Below, in pieces: positions 43,509 to 53,882 of a stretch of 64,000 nt of DNA. Each line of letters starts with the position of its first letter. Position 1 is the first letter of the stretch. The position numbers and the translations under genes were made by a program. Below the pieces are notes generated by a model. It made no database searches. It saw only the letters and a program-made list of their open reading frames with translations, and was not told the origin of the DNA. Source of the stretch: Desulfolithobacter dissulfuricans (GTDB taxonomy: Bacteria > Desulfobacterota > Desulfobulbia > Desulfobulbales > Desulfobulbaceae); NCBI RefSeq assembly GCF_025998535.1, contig NZ_AP024233.1:3434001-3498000 (forward strand). The letters run 5' to 3'.

Positions 43509-43589
43509 CCGGGAACCATGGGGATGAGTCCGGATCGAATCCTTTCAAATATAAGGTTCGGTGATTTCATTTGAATCAGGGGTTCCCGG
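43509..43589 (+). promoter_or_regulatory. Long inverted repeat in the dppA leader
   Basis: CCGGGAACC (43509-43517) pairs with GGTTCCCGG (43581-43589), and inside it TTCAAAT (43544-43550) with ATTTGAA (43569-43575). The two stems nest, so the region can fold as one branched structure 210 bases before dppA. It could be a leader RNA switch or a protein site. Confidence 0.4.
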
Positions 43590-43799
43590 CCAAAACCGCA
43601 GGTGGTTCCAGGTGGTACCGTCTTGGCTGGAGGAAGGGTATCTGGCGTAATTTCTTGACTGAATCGGCAGGAATTAATAAGAAGGAGGGACGGTTTCTCT
43701 TGCCGGAACAGGGAGGATATCTGAAAGTTTTCCCGGCCGGCGAAAAGGTTTCGGCCCTGGAGCCGGGACTGCAACGCAAACCAGAAGGAGAGCAAGACT

Positions 43800-45401
43800 A
43801 TGAAGAAGTCCGTACAACTGCTTGCCGCGCTCTGCGGTGCCTCGCTGCTGGCCTTTGGAGCATGGAATGTCAGCGCCAAGACCCTTGTCTACTGTTCCGA
43901 GGGAAGTCCGGAGGGGTTCAACCCGGCTTTCTACACCTCGGGAACCACCTTTGATGCCTCGTCCCGGCCGATCTTCAACCGGCTGGTAGAGTTCAAGCGT
44001 GGCTCCACTGTCATCCGTCCAGCCCTGGCCGAGAGCTGGGAGGTGTCCGAGGACGGCCTGGTCTATACCTTTCACCTGCGCAAGGGGGTCAAGTTCCAGA
44101 CCACGAAGAACTTTACCCCGACCCGGGACTTCAACGCCGACGATGTGATCTTCAGCTTCAAGCGGCAGCTGGACAAGAACCATCCCTACCACAAGGTCTC
44201 CAACGGCTCCTACGAGTACTTTGAAGCCATGTCCATGCCGGACCTGCTCAAGGACATCGTCAAGGTGGACGACTACACGGTCCAGTTCATCCTCACCCGG
44301 CCCGAGGCGCCGATGATCGCCAACCTGGCCATGGATTTTGCCTCCATCCATTCCAAGGAATATGCCGACAAGATGATGGCTGCCGGCACGCCGGAAAAGG
44401 TGGACCAGGAACCGGTGGGCACCGGGCCTTTCCAGCTGGTGGCCTATCAGAAGGACGCGGTGATCCGTTACCGGGCCCATCCCGACTACTGGGAGGGCAA
44501 GGCCGCTATTGACAACCTGGTCTATGCCATCACCCCGGACAACTCGGTCCGCTACCAGAAGCTGAAAGCCGGCGAATGCCATGTCATGCCCTATCCCAAT
44601 CCGGCTGACCTCAAGGCCATGAAAGAGGACCGGGACATCAACCTTCTGCAGAAGGAAGGGCTCAACGTGGGCTACTTGGCCTACAACACCCTGATGCCGC
44701 CCTTTGATAACCCCAAGGTCCGCAAGGCCCTGAACATGGCCATCAACAAGCAGGCCATCCTTGACGCCGTGTTCCAGGGGGCGGGCAAGATCGCCAAAAA
44801 CCCGATTCCACCCACCATCTGGTCCTATAACGACGAGGTCAAGGACGATCCCTATGATCCGGCCGCGGCAAAGAAGATGCTGGAAGAGGCCGGGGTGAAA
44901 AATCTCAAGACCAAGGTCTGGGCCATGCCCGTCCAGCGGCCCTACAACCCCAATGCCCGGCGCATGGCCGAGCTGATCCAGGCTGACTGGGCCAAAATCG
45001 GCGTCGAGGCCGAGATCGTCTCCTATGAGTGGGGTGAGTATCTTAAGCGATCCAAGGACAAAAACCGGGACGGCGCCGTCCTGCTGGGCTGGACCGGGGA
45101 TAACGGGGATCCGGACAACTTCCTGGCCGTGCTGCTGGGCTGCGACGGTGTTGGCGGCGCCAACCGCGCCAACTGGTGCTACCAGCCCTTTGAGGAGCTG
45201 ATCCAGAAGGCCAAGCGGGTTTCGGACATCGAGGAGCGGACCCGGCTCTACAAGAAGGCCCAGGTCATCTTCAAGGAGCAGGCCCCCTGGGCCACCATCG
45301 CCCATTCCATCGTCTTTGAGCCCGTGCGTAAGGAAGTGGTCGATTACCGGATCGATCCCTTTGGCGGTCACATCTTCTATGGAGTGGACCTGAAGGAATA
45401 A
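43800..45401 (+). CDS. dppA: Dipeptide/oligopeptide ABC transporter, binding protein
   Basis: 533-aa periplasmic binding protein (SBP family 5). Signal peptide to about residue 26 (GAWNVSA). The mature N-terminus TLVYCSEGSPEGFNPAFYTSGTTFDASSRPIFNRL is the typical DppA start, and later come EPVGTGPFQLVAYQKD and LGWTGDNGDPDNFLAVLLGC, both DppA-type. E. coli DppA also binds heme and delta-aminolevulinate; the ligand here is not determined. AGGAGAG precedes the ATG. A strong hairpin separates it from dppB. Confidence 0.9.
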   Translation: MKKSVQLLAALCGASLLAFGAWNVSAKTLVYCSEGSPEGFNPAFYTSGTTFDASSRPIFNRLVEFKRGSTVIRPALAESWEVSEDGLVYTFHLRKGVKFQTTKNFTPTRDFNADDVIFSFKRQLDKNHPYHKVSNGSYEYFEAMSMPDLLKDIVKVDDYTVQFILTRPEAPMIANLAMDFASIHSKEYADKMMAAGTPEKVDQEPVGTGPFQLVAYQKDAVIRYRAHPDYWEGKAAIDNLVYAITPDNSVRYQKLKAGECHVMPYPNPADLKAMKEDRDINLLQKEGLNVGYLAYNTLMPPFDNPKVRKALNMAINKQAILDAVFQGAGKIAKNPIPPTIWSYNDEVKDDPYDPAAAKKMLEEAGVKNLKTKVWAMPVQRPYNPNARRMAELIQADWAKIGVEAEIVSYEWGEYLKRSKDKNRDGAVLLGWTGDNGDPDNFLAVLLGCDGVGGANRANWCYQPFEELIQKAKRVSDIEERTRLYKKAQVIFKEQAPWATIAHSIVFEPVRKEVVDYRIDPFGGHIFYGVDLKE

Positions 45402-45434
45402 GTTGTGTATAAGGATCCTTTATGCACCGAACCG

Positions 45435-45464
45435 GCCGGGCAGCCCTGCTGCCCGGCTGTTTTT
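45435..45464 (+). terminator. Intra-operon terminator between dppA and dppB
   Basis: GCCGGGCAGC (45435-45444) pairs perfectly with GCTGCCCGGC (45448-45457), loop CCT, then TGTTTTT. Such partial terminators let the binding protein be made in excess over the permease. Confidence 0.85.
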
Positions 45465-45509
45465 CCGCCTCTTGCGGTGTCCTGAACCTGTCTTTCCGGT
45501 ATCGGCTTC

Positions 45510-46520
45510 ATGCTTGGATTTCTGCTGCGTAAAATAGGTATCCTGATCCCGACCTTTTTCGGGGTCACCGTGGTTGCCTTTATCTTCATCCGCATGCTCC
45601 CCGGCGATCCCGTAATGCTCATGGCCGGCGAAAGGGGTATGAGCGAGGAGCGCCATGCCGAGCTCATGCACCAGTACGGGTTTGACCGGCCGGCCTGGCA
45701 GCAGTACACCATCTATGTGGGTGACCTGCTGCACGGTGATTTCGGCACCTCCATTATCACCAGAAAACCGGTGCTGCAGGAATTTCTCACCCTGTTCCCC
45801 GCCACGGTGGAGCTCTCGCTCTGCGCCATTTTCATCGCCGTGTTCATCGGTCTGCCTGCCGGGATGATCGCCGCGGTCAAACGCGGTTCCTGGTTTGATC
45901 ACACGGTGATGACCGGGGCGCTCACCGGCTATTCCATGCCCATTTTCTGGTGGGGGCTGCTGCTGATCATCCTTTTTTCCGGTATCCTTGGCTGGACGCC
46001 GGTCTCCGGGCGTATTTCCCTGCTCTACTATTTCGAGCCGAAAACCGGCTTCATGCTCATCGACAGCCTGCTGTCCGGCCAGGAAAGGGCCTTCCGTTCG
46101 GCCGTCTCCCACCTGATCCTGCCTTCCATCGTTCTTGGCACCATTCCCCTGGCGGTCATTGCCCGACAGACCCGTTCCGCCATGCTGGAAGTACTGGGCG
46201 AGGATTATGTGCGCACGGCCAGGGCCAAGGGGCTGGGGCCTGGCCGGGTGATCGGCCTGCATGCCCTGCGTAACGCCATGATTCCGGTGATCACCGTGAT
46301 AGGTCTCCAGGTGGGGGTCCTCTTTGCCGGGGCCATCCTCACCGAGACCATCTTTTCCTGGCCCGGGATCGGCAAGTGGATGGTGGATTCCATTTTCCGC
46401 CGGGATTACCCGTCCGTCCAGGGCGGCCTGCTTCTCATTGCCGCGGTGGTGATGCTGGTCAACCTGGTCGTGGACCTGCTCTACGGCCTGATCAACCCGC
46501 AAATCAGACATTCGGACTGA
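45510..46520 (+). CDS. dppB: Dipeptide ABC transporter permease DppB
   Basis: 336-aa inner-membrane permease with six helices. The N-terminus MLGFLLRKIGILIPTFFGVTVVAFIFIRMLPGDPV is typical, and the EAA loop is EVLGEDYVRTARAKGLGPGRVIGLHALRNAMIPVITVIG. Partner of DppC; its stop lies two bases before the dppC start. Confidence 0.93.
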   Translation: MLGFLLRKIGILIPTFFGVTVVAFIFIRMLPGDPVMLMAGERGMSEERHAELMHQYGFDRPAWQQYTIYVGDLLHGDFGTSIITRKPVLQEFLTLFPATVELSLCAIFIAVFIGLPAGMIAAVKRGSWFDHTVMTGALTGYSMPIFWWGLLLIILFSGILGWTPVSGRISLLYYFEPKTGFMLIDSLLSGQERAFRSAVSHLILPSIVLGTIPLAVIARQTRSAMLEVLGEDYVRTARAKGLGPGRVIGLHALRNAMIPVITVIGLQVGVLFAGAILTETIFSWPGIGKWMVDSIFRRDYPSVQGGLLLIAAVVMLVNLVVDLLYGLINPQIRHSD

Positions 46521-46522
46521 GC

Positions 46523-47431
46523 ATGTATCAGGAAGTGACAGAACCCTTTGACAGCCGCCCCACCGGCCGGATGGCCCTGATGGCCGAGTTCTGGTCCTAT
46601 TTCAGGGAGAACCGGGGTGCAGTGGCCGGGCTGATCTTTTTCATCACCATCATCATTGTGGCTGTCTTTGCCGATTTCGTTGCCCCGCATGCCCCTAACG
46701 AGCAGTTCCGGGACGCGCTCCTCCAGCCGCCGTTCTGGCAGGATGGCGGTTCGCTGCGTTTCCCGCTCGGCACCGACGCAGTGGGCCGGGACATGCTCTC
46801 CCGGCTGATTTACGGGGCCCGTTTCTCCCTGTTCATCGGCTGCGTGGTGGTGTCCGTCTCCCTGTTCATCGGCGTTTTTTTAGGCCTCATGGCCGGTTAT
46901 TTTCGCGGCTGGGTCGATACGCTCATCATGCGCATCATGGATGTGGTCCTGGCCTTTCCCAGTCTGCTCCTGGCCCTGGTGCTCGTCGCCCTGCTCGGTC
47001 CCAGCCTGATCAACGCCATGATCGCCATCGCCATTGTCCAGCAGCCCCATTACGTCCGCCTCACGCGGGCCGCGGTCATGGGGGAGATGTCCAGGGATTA
47101 TGTCACCGCCGCCCGGGTGATCGGGGTGCGGACGCTGAGACTCATGTTTCTCACCGTGCTGCCCAACTGCATGGCCCCGCTTATTGTCCAGGCCGCGCTC
47201 AGTTTTTCCACCGCCATCCTCGATGCCGCCGCCCTCGGGTTCCTGGGCATGGGAGCCCAGCCTCCCACGCCGGAATGGGGCACCATGCTGGCCGAGGCGC
47301 GGGAGTTTATCCTCCGGGCCTGGTGGGTGGTCACCTTTCCCGGCCTGGCCATTCTCTCCACGGTCCTGGCTATCAATCTGATGGGAGACGGGTTGCGCGA
47401 TGCCCTGGATCCCAAGCTGAAAAGGTCCTGA
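46523..47431 (+). CDS. dppC: Dipeptide ABC transporter permease DppC
   Basis: 302-aa permease. The N-terminal segment RENRGAVAGLIFFITIIIVAVFADFVAPHAP and FPLGTDAVGRDMLSRLIYGARFSLFIG are DppC/OppC signatures; the EAA loop is EMSRDYVTAARVIGVRTLRLMFLTVLPNCMAPLIV. The frame is open from 46376 but the ATG at 46523 gives the family length. Confidence 0.93.
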   Translation: MYQEVTEPFDSRPTGRMALMAEFWSYFRENRGAVAGLIFFITIIIVAVFADFVAPHAPNEQFRDALLQPPFWQDGGSLRFPLGTDAVGRDMLSRLIYGARFSLFIGCVVVSVSLFIGVFLGLMAGYFRGWVDTLIMRIMDVVLAFPSLLLALVLVALLGPSLINAMIAIAIVQQPHYVRLTRAAVMGEMSRDYVTAARVIGVRTLRLMFLTVLPNCMAPLIVQAALSFSTAILDAAALGFLGMGAQPPTPEWGTMLAEAREFILRAWWVVTFPGLAILSTVLAINLMGDGLRDALDPKLKRS

Positions 47432-47434
47432 GTC

Positions 47435-48442
47435 ATGGCCCTGCTTGAAATAGAAAATCTCACCGTGTCCTTTCGTACCGGCGGCGGCCTGTTCACGGCC
47501 GTGGATCGTATATCGCTTGGTATCGATCCCGGCGAGGTGGTGTCCATTGTCGGCGAGTCGGGATCCGGCAAATCCGTGGCCATGCTGGCCCTCATGGGAC
47601 TTCTGCCCTGGACGGCCCGGGTGGAGGCCGATCGGATGGTCTTTGACGGTCAGGACCTGCTCACCCTGGCCCCCCGTCAGCGACGGCGGATCATCGGCCG
47701 GGAGATCACCATGATTTTTCAGGAACCCATGACCAGTCTCAACCCCTGTTTCACGGTGGGGTTTCAGCTCACCGAAGCCCTCAAGGTGCACCTGGGCATG
47801 GACCGGCGTCATCGCCGGGCACGGGCCGTGGAGCTTCTCAATCAGGTCGGCATTCCAGAGCCGGAAAAGCGGCTGTCCGCCTTTCCGCACCAGCTCTCCG
47901 GCGGCATGTGCCAGCGGGTTATGATCGCCATGGCCATTGCCTGCAGGCCCAGGCTGCTGATCGCCGACGAGCCGACCACGGCCCTGGATGTCACCATCCA
48001 GGCCCAGATCCTTGATCTGCTCATGCATCTGCAGAAAGAAAACGACATGGCCCTGGTCCTGATCACCCATGACATGGGGGTGGTGGCCGAGACAGCCCGG
48101 CAGGTGGTGGTCCAGTACGCCGGTCAGCAGGTGGAGCGGCAGGATGTGCGGGACCTCTTTGTCAGCCCGCACCATCCCTACACCGCGGCCCTGCTCTCGG
48201 CCCTGCCCGAGCGGGCAACGTCAAAGAAACTGCCCTCCATCCCCGGGGTGGTGCCGGGTCAGTTCGACAAGCCCACCGGCTGCCTCTTCTCACCGCGCTG
48301 TCGGTATGCCACCGATCTGTGCCGGGAAAAGATCCCGCCCAGGGCGGACAGGGAGCTGGGGTATGCCCTGTGCCATTATCCCCTTCGGGACGGGGTGCCG
48401 CTGGGCCATCCGGGAACCACGGCTGCCACGGAGGAGGTGTGA
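47435..48442 (+). CDS. dppD: Dipeptide ABC transporter ATPase DppD
   Basis: 335-aa ATPase. Walker A GESGSGKS near residue 36, [15 protein letters not shown] signature and [22 protein letters not shown]. The C-terminal oligopeptide-transporter extension has the cysteine motif [14 protein letters not shown], known in this family as a possible FeS or structural Cys cluster. The stop overlaps the dppF start by one base (TGATG). Confidence 0.93.
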   Translation: MALLEIENLTVSFRTGGGLFTAVDRISLGIDPGEVVSIVGESGSGKSVAMLALMGLLPWTARVEADRMVFDGQDLLTLAPRQRRRIIGREITMIFQEPMTSLNPCFTVGFQLTEALKVHLGMDRRHRRARAVELLNQVGIPEPEKRLSAFPHQLSGGMCQRVMIAMAIACRPRLLIADEPTTALDVTIQAQILDLLMHLQKENDMALVLITHDMGVVAETARQVVVQYAGQQVERQDVRDLFVSPHHPYTAALLSALPERATSKKLPSIPGVVPGQFDKPTGCLFSPRCRYATDLCREKIPPRADRELGYALCHYPLRDGVPLGHPGTTAATEEV

Positions 48443-49401
48443 TGTCTGAGGTGGTGCTGCGGGCAGAGAATCTGTCCCGTCATTACGAGGTGTCGCGGGG
48501 TACGTTTCGCCGGCCGGCGGTGCTCAAGGCACTCAGCCAGGCCAGTTTCATCCTCAGACGTTCCAGGACCCTGGCGGTGGTGGGGGAGTCGGGCTGCGGC
48601 AAGTCCACCCTGGCCCGCCTGGTGACCATGATCGAACCGCCCACCTCAGGTAGTCTGGAACTGCACGATGTCGATGTGGCCCGGGCCAGCCGTGAGGAGA
48701 TTCGCCACCTGCACGGCAAGGTGCAGATCGTGTTCCAGGATCCCTACGGTTCACTCAATCCCCGTCAGAAGATCGGCCTGGCCCTGGAAGAACCCCTGCT
48801 GGTCAACACGGATATGGCCAAAGAAGAACGGTTGCGGGCGGCCTATGAAATGCTCGAGCAGGTGGGGCTGCGGCCCGAGCATTACGACCGTTATCCGCAC
48901 ATGTTTTCCGGCGGCCAGCGCCAGCGAATCGCCATTGCCCGCGCCCTCATGCTTCAGCCCGAGATTCTGGTCCTGGACGAACCGGTTTCGGCCCTGGACG
49001 TCTCCATCCAGGCCCAGATCCTCAATCTGCTGGTGGACCTGCAGGAGCGCTACAACCTGGCCTATCTCTTCATCAGCCACGATCTGTCCGTGGTTCGGCA
49101 TATCGCTGACGAGGTGATGGTCATGTACCTGGGCCGCCCCATAGAGTTCGGCTCCCGCGATGCTGTCTTCGCCCAGCCCCTGCACCCCTATACCCGGGCC
49201 CTGCTCTCGGCCACGCCGGTGGCCGATCCCTTCCATAAAAAGGAGAGGATCATGCTCCGGGGGGAGCTGCCTTCACCCATGGATCCGCCGTCGGGCTGCG
49301 CCTTCCATCCGCGCTGTCCGGAAACGGTTGATATCTGCCGGCGCCAGGCCCCGGAGTTGCGGACCATCGGCTCCTGCCAGGTGGCCTGCCATCTCGCCTG
49401 A
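48442..49401 (+). CDS. dppF: Dipeptide ABC transporter ATPase DppF
   Basis: 319-aa ATPase. Walker A GESGCGKS, signature FSGGQRQRIAIARAL, Walker B ILVLDEPVSALDVS, and the Cys extension CAFHPRCPETVDIC. I start it at the ATG in 48442-48444, preceded by GGAGG; the frame is open to 48319 inside dppD. Last gene of dppABCDF. No clear terminator follows in the 152-base convergent gap. Confidence 0.92.
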   Translation: MSEVVLRAENLSRHYEVSRGTFRRPAVLKALSQASFILRRSRTLAVVGESGCGKSTLARLVTMIEPPTSGSLELHDVDVARASREEIRHLHGKVQIVFQDPYGSLNPRQKIGLALEEPLLVNTDMAKEERLRAAYEMLEQVGLRPEHYDRYPHMFSGGQRQRIAIARALMLQPEILVLDEPVSALDVSIQAQILNLLVDLQERYNLAYLFISHDLSVVRHIADEVMVMYLGRPIEFGSRDAVFAQPLHPYTRALLSATPVADPFHKKERIMLRGELPSPMDPPSGCAFHPRCPETVDICRRQAPELRTIGSCQVACHLA

Positions 49402-49553
49402 AACGGCGACCGGTTCACTTCTCCACGGGCGTCCCCTGTAGAGCAGCGGGAAATATCCTAAAAGGTTAAAGGAACAGGCCCGTATCCGTTCACGAAACGG
49501 CCAGGGAAGGCCACGGCCGCTCTCGGCCCTGACAGGGTGAAGATGCGGTCGGA

Positions 49554-51788
49554 TCAGTCGGTTCCGCCGTCGGTTTGGCCGGGCGTTCCGCGATTCTGGA
49601 GAATGTCGCCCACGGTCCGGGCAAGAATGGACATCCGCACGGGTTTGCGGACAAAGGCGGCCACGCCCATTTGTCTGGCCTTTTCGGCGTCCACCCGGCT
49701 GGAATAGCCGGTGCAGAGGATAATCGGCAGGTCCGGCCGCAGTTTCAGGGCTTGGGCGGCAAAACGATCACCCGGCATTTCCGGCATGGTGACATCGAGA
49801 ATCAGCAACTCCCAGGCCTCCGGATCCTCCCGCAGTACCGACATGGCCTTCGCCGGATCGGTAAACGACGTCACCTGGTGTCCCAGGTCGCCAAGATACA
49901 TGGAGATCAGTTTGCAGATGGTCTCCTCGTCGTCCACATGCATGATCCGCGCAGGCCGACCCTGCATCGCTGGTCCGGTTTTCTCCGCATCTGATTTCTC
50001 TTCCTCCGCATCCGGCACCACCGGCAGGTAAATGCGGAAGGTGGTCCCCTCTCCCACCGTACTGTCCACCAGGATCGTTCCCTTCCAGCTTTTCACCGTC
50101 CCGTGGACAATGGCCAGCCCCAGCCCGGTGCCCTTGTCCATGTCCTTGGTGGTGAAGTAGGGCTCAAATATCTTGGCCATGGTGGCCTCATCCATGCCTG
50201 CACCGGTATCCCGCACCTCCAGGACCACGTATTTGCCAGGTTCCAGGTCATTGGAAACGGCCTGACCAGGAAGAAGCTCTTCGTCCATGAGGGTGAATTC
50301 CAGGATGCCGCACCCGTCTTCCAGGGCGTGGAAGCCGTTGGTGCCGAGATTCATGACAATCTGGTGGAACCGGGTGGGATCGGCCCTGATACAGGACTCT
50401 GAGAGGATGGTTTCCCGGATATCAACAGTGGTCGGAATGGTGGAGCGAAGCAGGGAGAGCGCTTCCCGAAGTTCTTTGGCCGGCTGAAAGACGGTATGTT
50501 TCGAGGCTTCATTTTTGCGGCTGAAGGTGAGGATCTGCTGGACCAGGTCCCTGGCCCGACCGGCCGCGTTCATGACCTCGGTCAGATTCCGCATCAGCTC
50601 CGGATTATCCTCGGCATGCATCTGGGCGAGTTCGGTGAAGCCAAAGATGGCCACCAGAATATTGTTGAAGTCATGGGCAATACCACCGGCCAGGGTACCG
50701 ATGGCCTCCATCTTCTGGGCATGCCGGAGCTCAGCTTCCATCTGCCGCTGCTGGGTGATGTCGGAAAGGGTGCCTTCCAGCATGGTGACGTTGCCATCCT
50801 TGTCGCGTATGGCACGGGCGGTGAGCGAGATCCAGACCGTGGTGCCATCGCTTTTGCGCATGGGGGCAATGAACTTGGAGACCATGCCTTCGGACGCCAG
50901 TTGCTCGATGAGTCGCTCCCGGTCGGCCGGATTAACGTAGAACTGGTTGCCAAGGTCGGTAACCTGGTCGATCAGTTCGTCCACTGACCGGTAGCCGAAG
51001 ATCTGGGCCACCGCAGGGTTGGCGGTAACCAGCCGCCCGGAAATCGTGGTCTGGAAAATGCCTTCGGTGGCGTTGTTGAAGATGGAGCGGTATTTCTTCT
51101 CCGATTCCGCCAACTGCCGGTTCTTGCTCTCGATCTCCCGGGCCATGGAATTCACCGCCTCGATGATCGCATTGAGATCCCGGTGCGGTACCGGCTGGAG
51201 CGGGGTGGTGTAGTCGCCGCTGGCTATCCGGCGGATCCTGGCAATGAGGGCTTCCAGGGGTCGGTTGAGCAGGTAGTGGAGGATCAGTCGGGTGCAGATC
51301 GCCATGACCGCAATGATCAGGATCGAGGCCAGAAATACCGAGCGGATGACATTCTTCACCCGGCCCATCAGGGTTTCGCCACTGACGTAGATGGTGACAG
51401 TGCCGATATTTTTTCCATTCCGATACAGGGTTTTCGTCCGGATCAGCAGGTCGTCGAAACTGGCCGGCACCTGGTCAACGATTATGTCACCGAAATCGGT
51501 CACCACTTCGATGCCGGTGACGTAGTCGTTGGTATCAAGGTAGAATCCGGCAATGTTACGGATGGACTGGTCGTCCAGGTGGAGCAGGGGAAAGTAGAGG
51601 GCGTTGGCCACATCCTCGAGTATCTGGTTACTGCGCAGGGCCAGCTCCCGCTGGAACTGGCGGTTGAAATAAAATTTATAGGAAATACCCAGGAGGAGGA
51701 TAATGACAAGGACAATACCACTGAGCCAGAGGATCAGATCCCTGGCAATGGAGCGGTTGGCAAGGTAGGAGAAGCGCAGAGGTGGCAT
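49554..51788 (-). CDS. Hybrid sensor histidine kinase (HAMP-PAS-HisKA-HATPase-REC)
   Basis: About 744 aa. Two membrane helices (residues about 17-36 and 170-195) enclose a periplasmic sensor; then HAMP, a PAS domain (SIFNNATEGIFQTT...IFGYRSVDEL), HisKA with the phospho-acceptor in GGIAHDFNNILVAIFG near residue 365, an HATPase domain (NLGTNGFHALEDG, DTGAGMDEATMAKIFEPYFTTK, GTGLGLAIVHG), and a C-terminal receiver with Asp near 664 (LLILDVTMPE) and the KP motif. The frame is open to a GTG at 51857; neither start has a clear ribosome site. No adjacent response regulator, so it likely signals through its own receiver or a remote partner. Confidence 0.88.
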   Translation of the reverse strand: MPPLRFSYLANRSIARDLILWLSGIVLVIILLLGISYKFYFNRQFQRELALRSNQILEDVANALYFPLLHLDDQSIRNIAGFYLDTNDYVTGIEVVTDFGDIIVDQVPASFDDLLIRTKTLYRNGKNIGTVTIYVSGETLMGRVKNVIRSVFLASILIIAVMAICTRLILHYLLNRPLEALIARIRRIASGDYTTPLQPVPHRDLNAIIEAVNSMAREIESKNRQLAESEKKYRSIFNNATEGIFQTTISGRLVTANPAVAQIFGYRSVDELIDQVTDLGNQFYVNPADRERLIEQLASEGMVSKFIAPMRKSDGTTVWISLTARAIRDKDGNVTMLEGTLSDITQQRQMEAELRHAQKMEAIGTLAGGIAHDFNNILVAIFGFTELAQMHAEDNPELMRNLTEVMNAAGRARDLVQQILTFSRKNEASKHTVFQPAKELREALSLLRSTIPTTVDIRETILSESCIRADPTRFHQIVMNLGTNGFHALEDGCGILEFTLMDEELLPGQAVSNDLEPGKYVVLEVRDTGAGMDEATMAKIFEPYFTTKDMDKGTGLGLAIVHGTVKSWKGTILVDSTVGEGTTFRIYLPVVPDAEEEKSDAEKTGPAMQGRPARIMHVDDEETICKLISMYLGDLGHQVTSFTDPAKAMSVLREDPEAWELLILDVTMPEMPGDRFAAQALKLRPDLPIILCTGYSSRVDAEKARQMGVAAFVRKPVRMSILARTVGDILQNRGTPGQTDGGTD

Positions 51789-52001
51789 GATGGTGTCTGG
51801 TAGTTTGTTAACTGCCTGAAGTTTTACAACATGCCACCATACAGGCTGTAACCGCACTTTTCAACCAGAGTTCGCCTGGAATGGGCACAACCAACGGGAG
51901 AGGGGGAGGAAAGGGGGTAGGGTTTGCCGTGGCCGGGAAGGCAGGATATTTCCTGCCAGCAACCCGGCAGAGAGTATCACCGGATGGCTGGCGGGTAGCG
52001 G

Positions 52002-53785
52002 TTATCTTTTGAGTTTCAGGGTGAACACGGAACCGCGGCCCGGAGAGCTGCTCACCGTTACACTGCCACCATGGGACTGGGCAATGTGCTTGACAATGGC
52101 CAGGCCCAGGCCGGTGCCGCCCTGCTCACGGCTGCGGGCCTTGTCGCAGCGGTAGAACCGTTCGAAGAGGCGTTCCTGGTGTTCCCGGGCAATACCGATT
52201 CCCTGGTCAGCCACCGATATCTCCACACCTTCGTTATCCGGCGATTTCCTGGCCCGGATCCAGACCGTGGATCCGGCGGGCGAATAGGTGATGGCATTGG
52301 AGAGCAGGTTGATCACCGCCTGTTCGAGAAGCGGCTGGTTGATGCGCGCCTCCAGGGATTCGTGGCAGTCGATTTCCACCACCACGTCCTTTTCTTTGGC
52401 CTTGACCGCACAGGTCTGCAGGGCCGCCTCAAGTACCGGGCGGATCCGCATCCGGGCGAGTTTGATGTCATCCTTGCTGGAACGGTCCTCGATCCGCGAC
52501 AGGGTGAGCAGGTCATCGATGATGGCTTCGAGCCGGGTGGTCTGCCGTTTGACGATCTCCAGAAAGCGGAGGGTGTCCTCCCGGCTGTCCAGGGCTCCTT
52601 CGAGGATGGTCTCCACATAACCGCGGATGGCAGTGATCGGGGTCTTGAGTTCGTGGGAGACGTTGGCGACAAAATCGCGCCGGAGGTTTTCCAGCCGGTT
52701 GAGGCGGGTGACATCGGTCATGACCACCAGCACGCCGATGGACTCGTTCTCGGAATCGTGCAGGGCCACGGCCCGGGCCTGGAGAGTGACATGGTGAGAA
52801 CCGTCGAAGAAGTTGATCTCTTCTTCGCTTGGCTCGTTGGTCTCAAAGACCGAGCGAATCAGGCGGAGCAGGTCGGGGTTGCGGATCAGTCCTTCGATGG
52901 ATTTGCCCTTGACAGCTTTCTGGTCCAGGCCGAAGAGCCGGGTTGCGGCCCGGTTCATGCGGATGATGCACTCCTCGGCGTCGATGGCGACCACGGCCTC
53001 GGTCATGGAGCCGAAAACCGCCTCAAGTTCGTTGTGCTGGCGGCTGATGGTCTGGATACGCTGGTTGATCTGACGGGCCATTTCGTTGAGGGAGCGGGCC
53101 AGTTCGGCCATCTCGGCCGACATGGTGGAATCCTTGATGCGGATGGGCTGACTGGTTTCTCCCCGGGCCAGTCGCTGGGCTCCCCGTTTCATATCCTCCA
53201 GCGGGCGGCTGATCCTCCGGGCGATATAGAGGGAGAACAGGCCGGCCAGCACCACCACCAGCAGGCTGCCCAGGAGAATACGGGTGTGGATGGATGAGAG
53301 GACACTGTTGAGCGAGGTGGCCGGCACCGAAAGCCGCAGGGCTCCGGGGGGCTCTCCAGGAACTGGATTGGAATGGCCACATAAAGCATGGTCTGGCCCA
53401 GGGTTTTGGAAAAGCGGAGCGAGGAACCGGTCCGGCCGGCCAGGGCCTCACGCAGTTCGGGTCGGCCGGCATGGTTGTCCATGTGGGCGGGGTTTTCGTT
53501 GGAATCGGCCAGCACGGTGCCGTCGGCGGTCACCACGGTTATGCGGGTGGCGGCGCGCCGCCCGGCCCGCCGGCAGAAATCCTGGAGCCGCTTCTGGTCT
53601 TCGGCCGCCAGCTGGATGATCTTTTCTTCAAGCAGCAGGGCCCTGGCTTCGATGTCGGAACGCATCTGCTGGAGGTAAAAGGAGCGGATGGTGGCCGAGC
53701 TGTACCAGGTGACGGCGAGCATGGCACCAAGGGTGATGAGCAGGCTGGCGGGAAAGATCTGCCAGAGGAGACGTGGTTTCTGCAT
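52002..53785 (-). pseudogene. phoR: PhoR phosphate-sensor histidine kinase, split by one-base frameshift
   Basis: The N-terminal part (from 53785) has a membrane helix (PASLLITLGAMLAVTWYSS), a periplasmic domain and YVAIPIQFLES; the C-terminal part continues in another frame to 52002 with the second helix (LLGSLLVVVLAGLFSLYIARRI), HAMP, PAS, HisKA (NVSHELKTPITAIRGYVETI) and HATPase (NLLSNAITYSP, DQGIGIAREHQERLFERFYR, GTGLGLAIVKH). The break is at the run of six G on the plus strand (53346-53351); seven would restore a 594-aa PhoR. It is 97 bases downstream of phoB. Since phoB, phoU and pst are intact, an assembly error is likely. Confidence 0.85.
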
Positions 53786-53882
53786 GATGGTAGGTGGTTC
53801 CTGGTTGTTGTGTCGGGTTGGATATTGTCAGTTTGCAGCGGTTGCCACGCTGTCCGAAGCACGGGCCGGGGAGCTGGAAGCT

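Noticed and set aside
43571-43954. A 127-codon frame overlapping the dppA start
   Set aside because: No ribosome site, proline- and arginine-rich shadow composition, and it runs into the well-defined dppA signal peptide in another frame.
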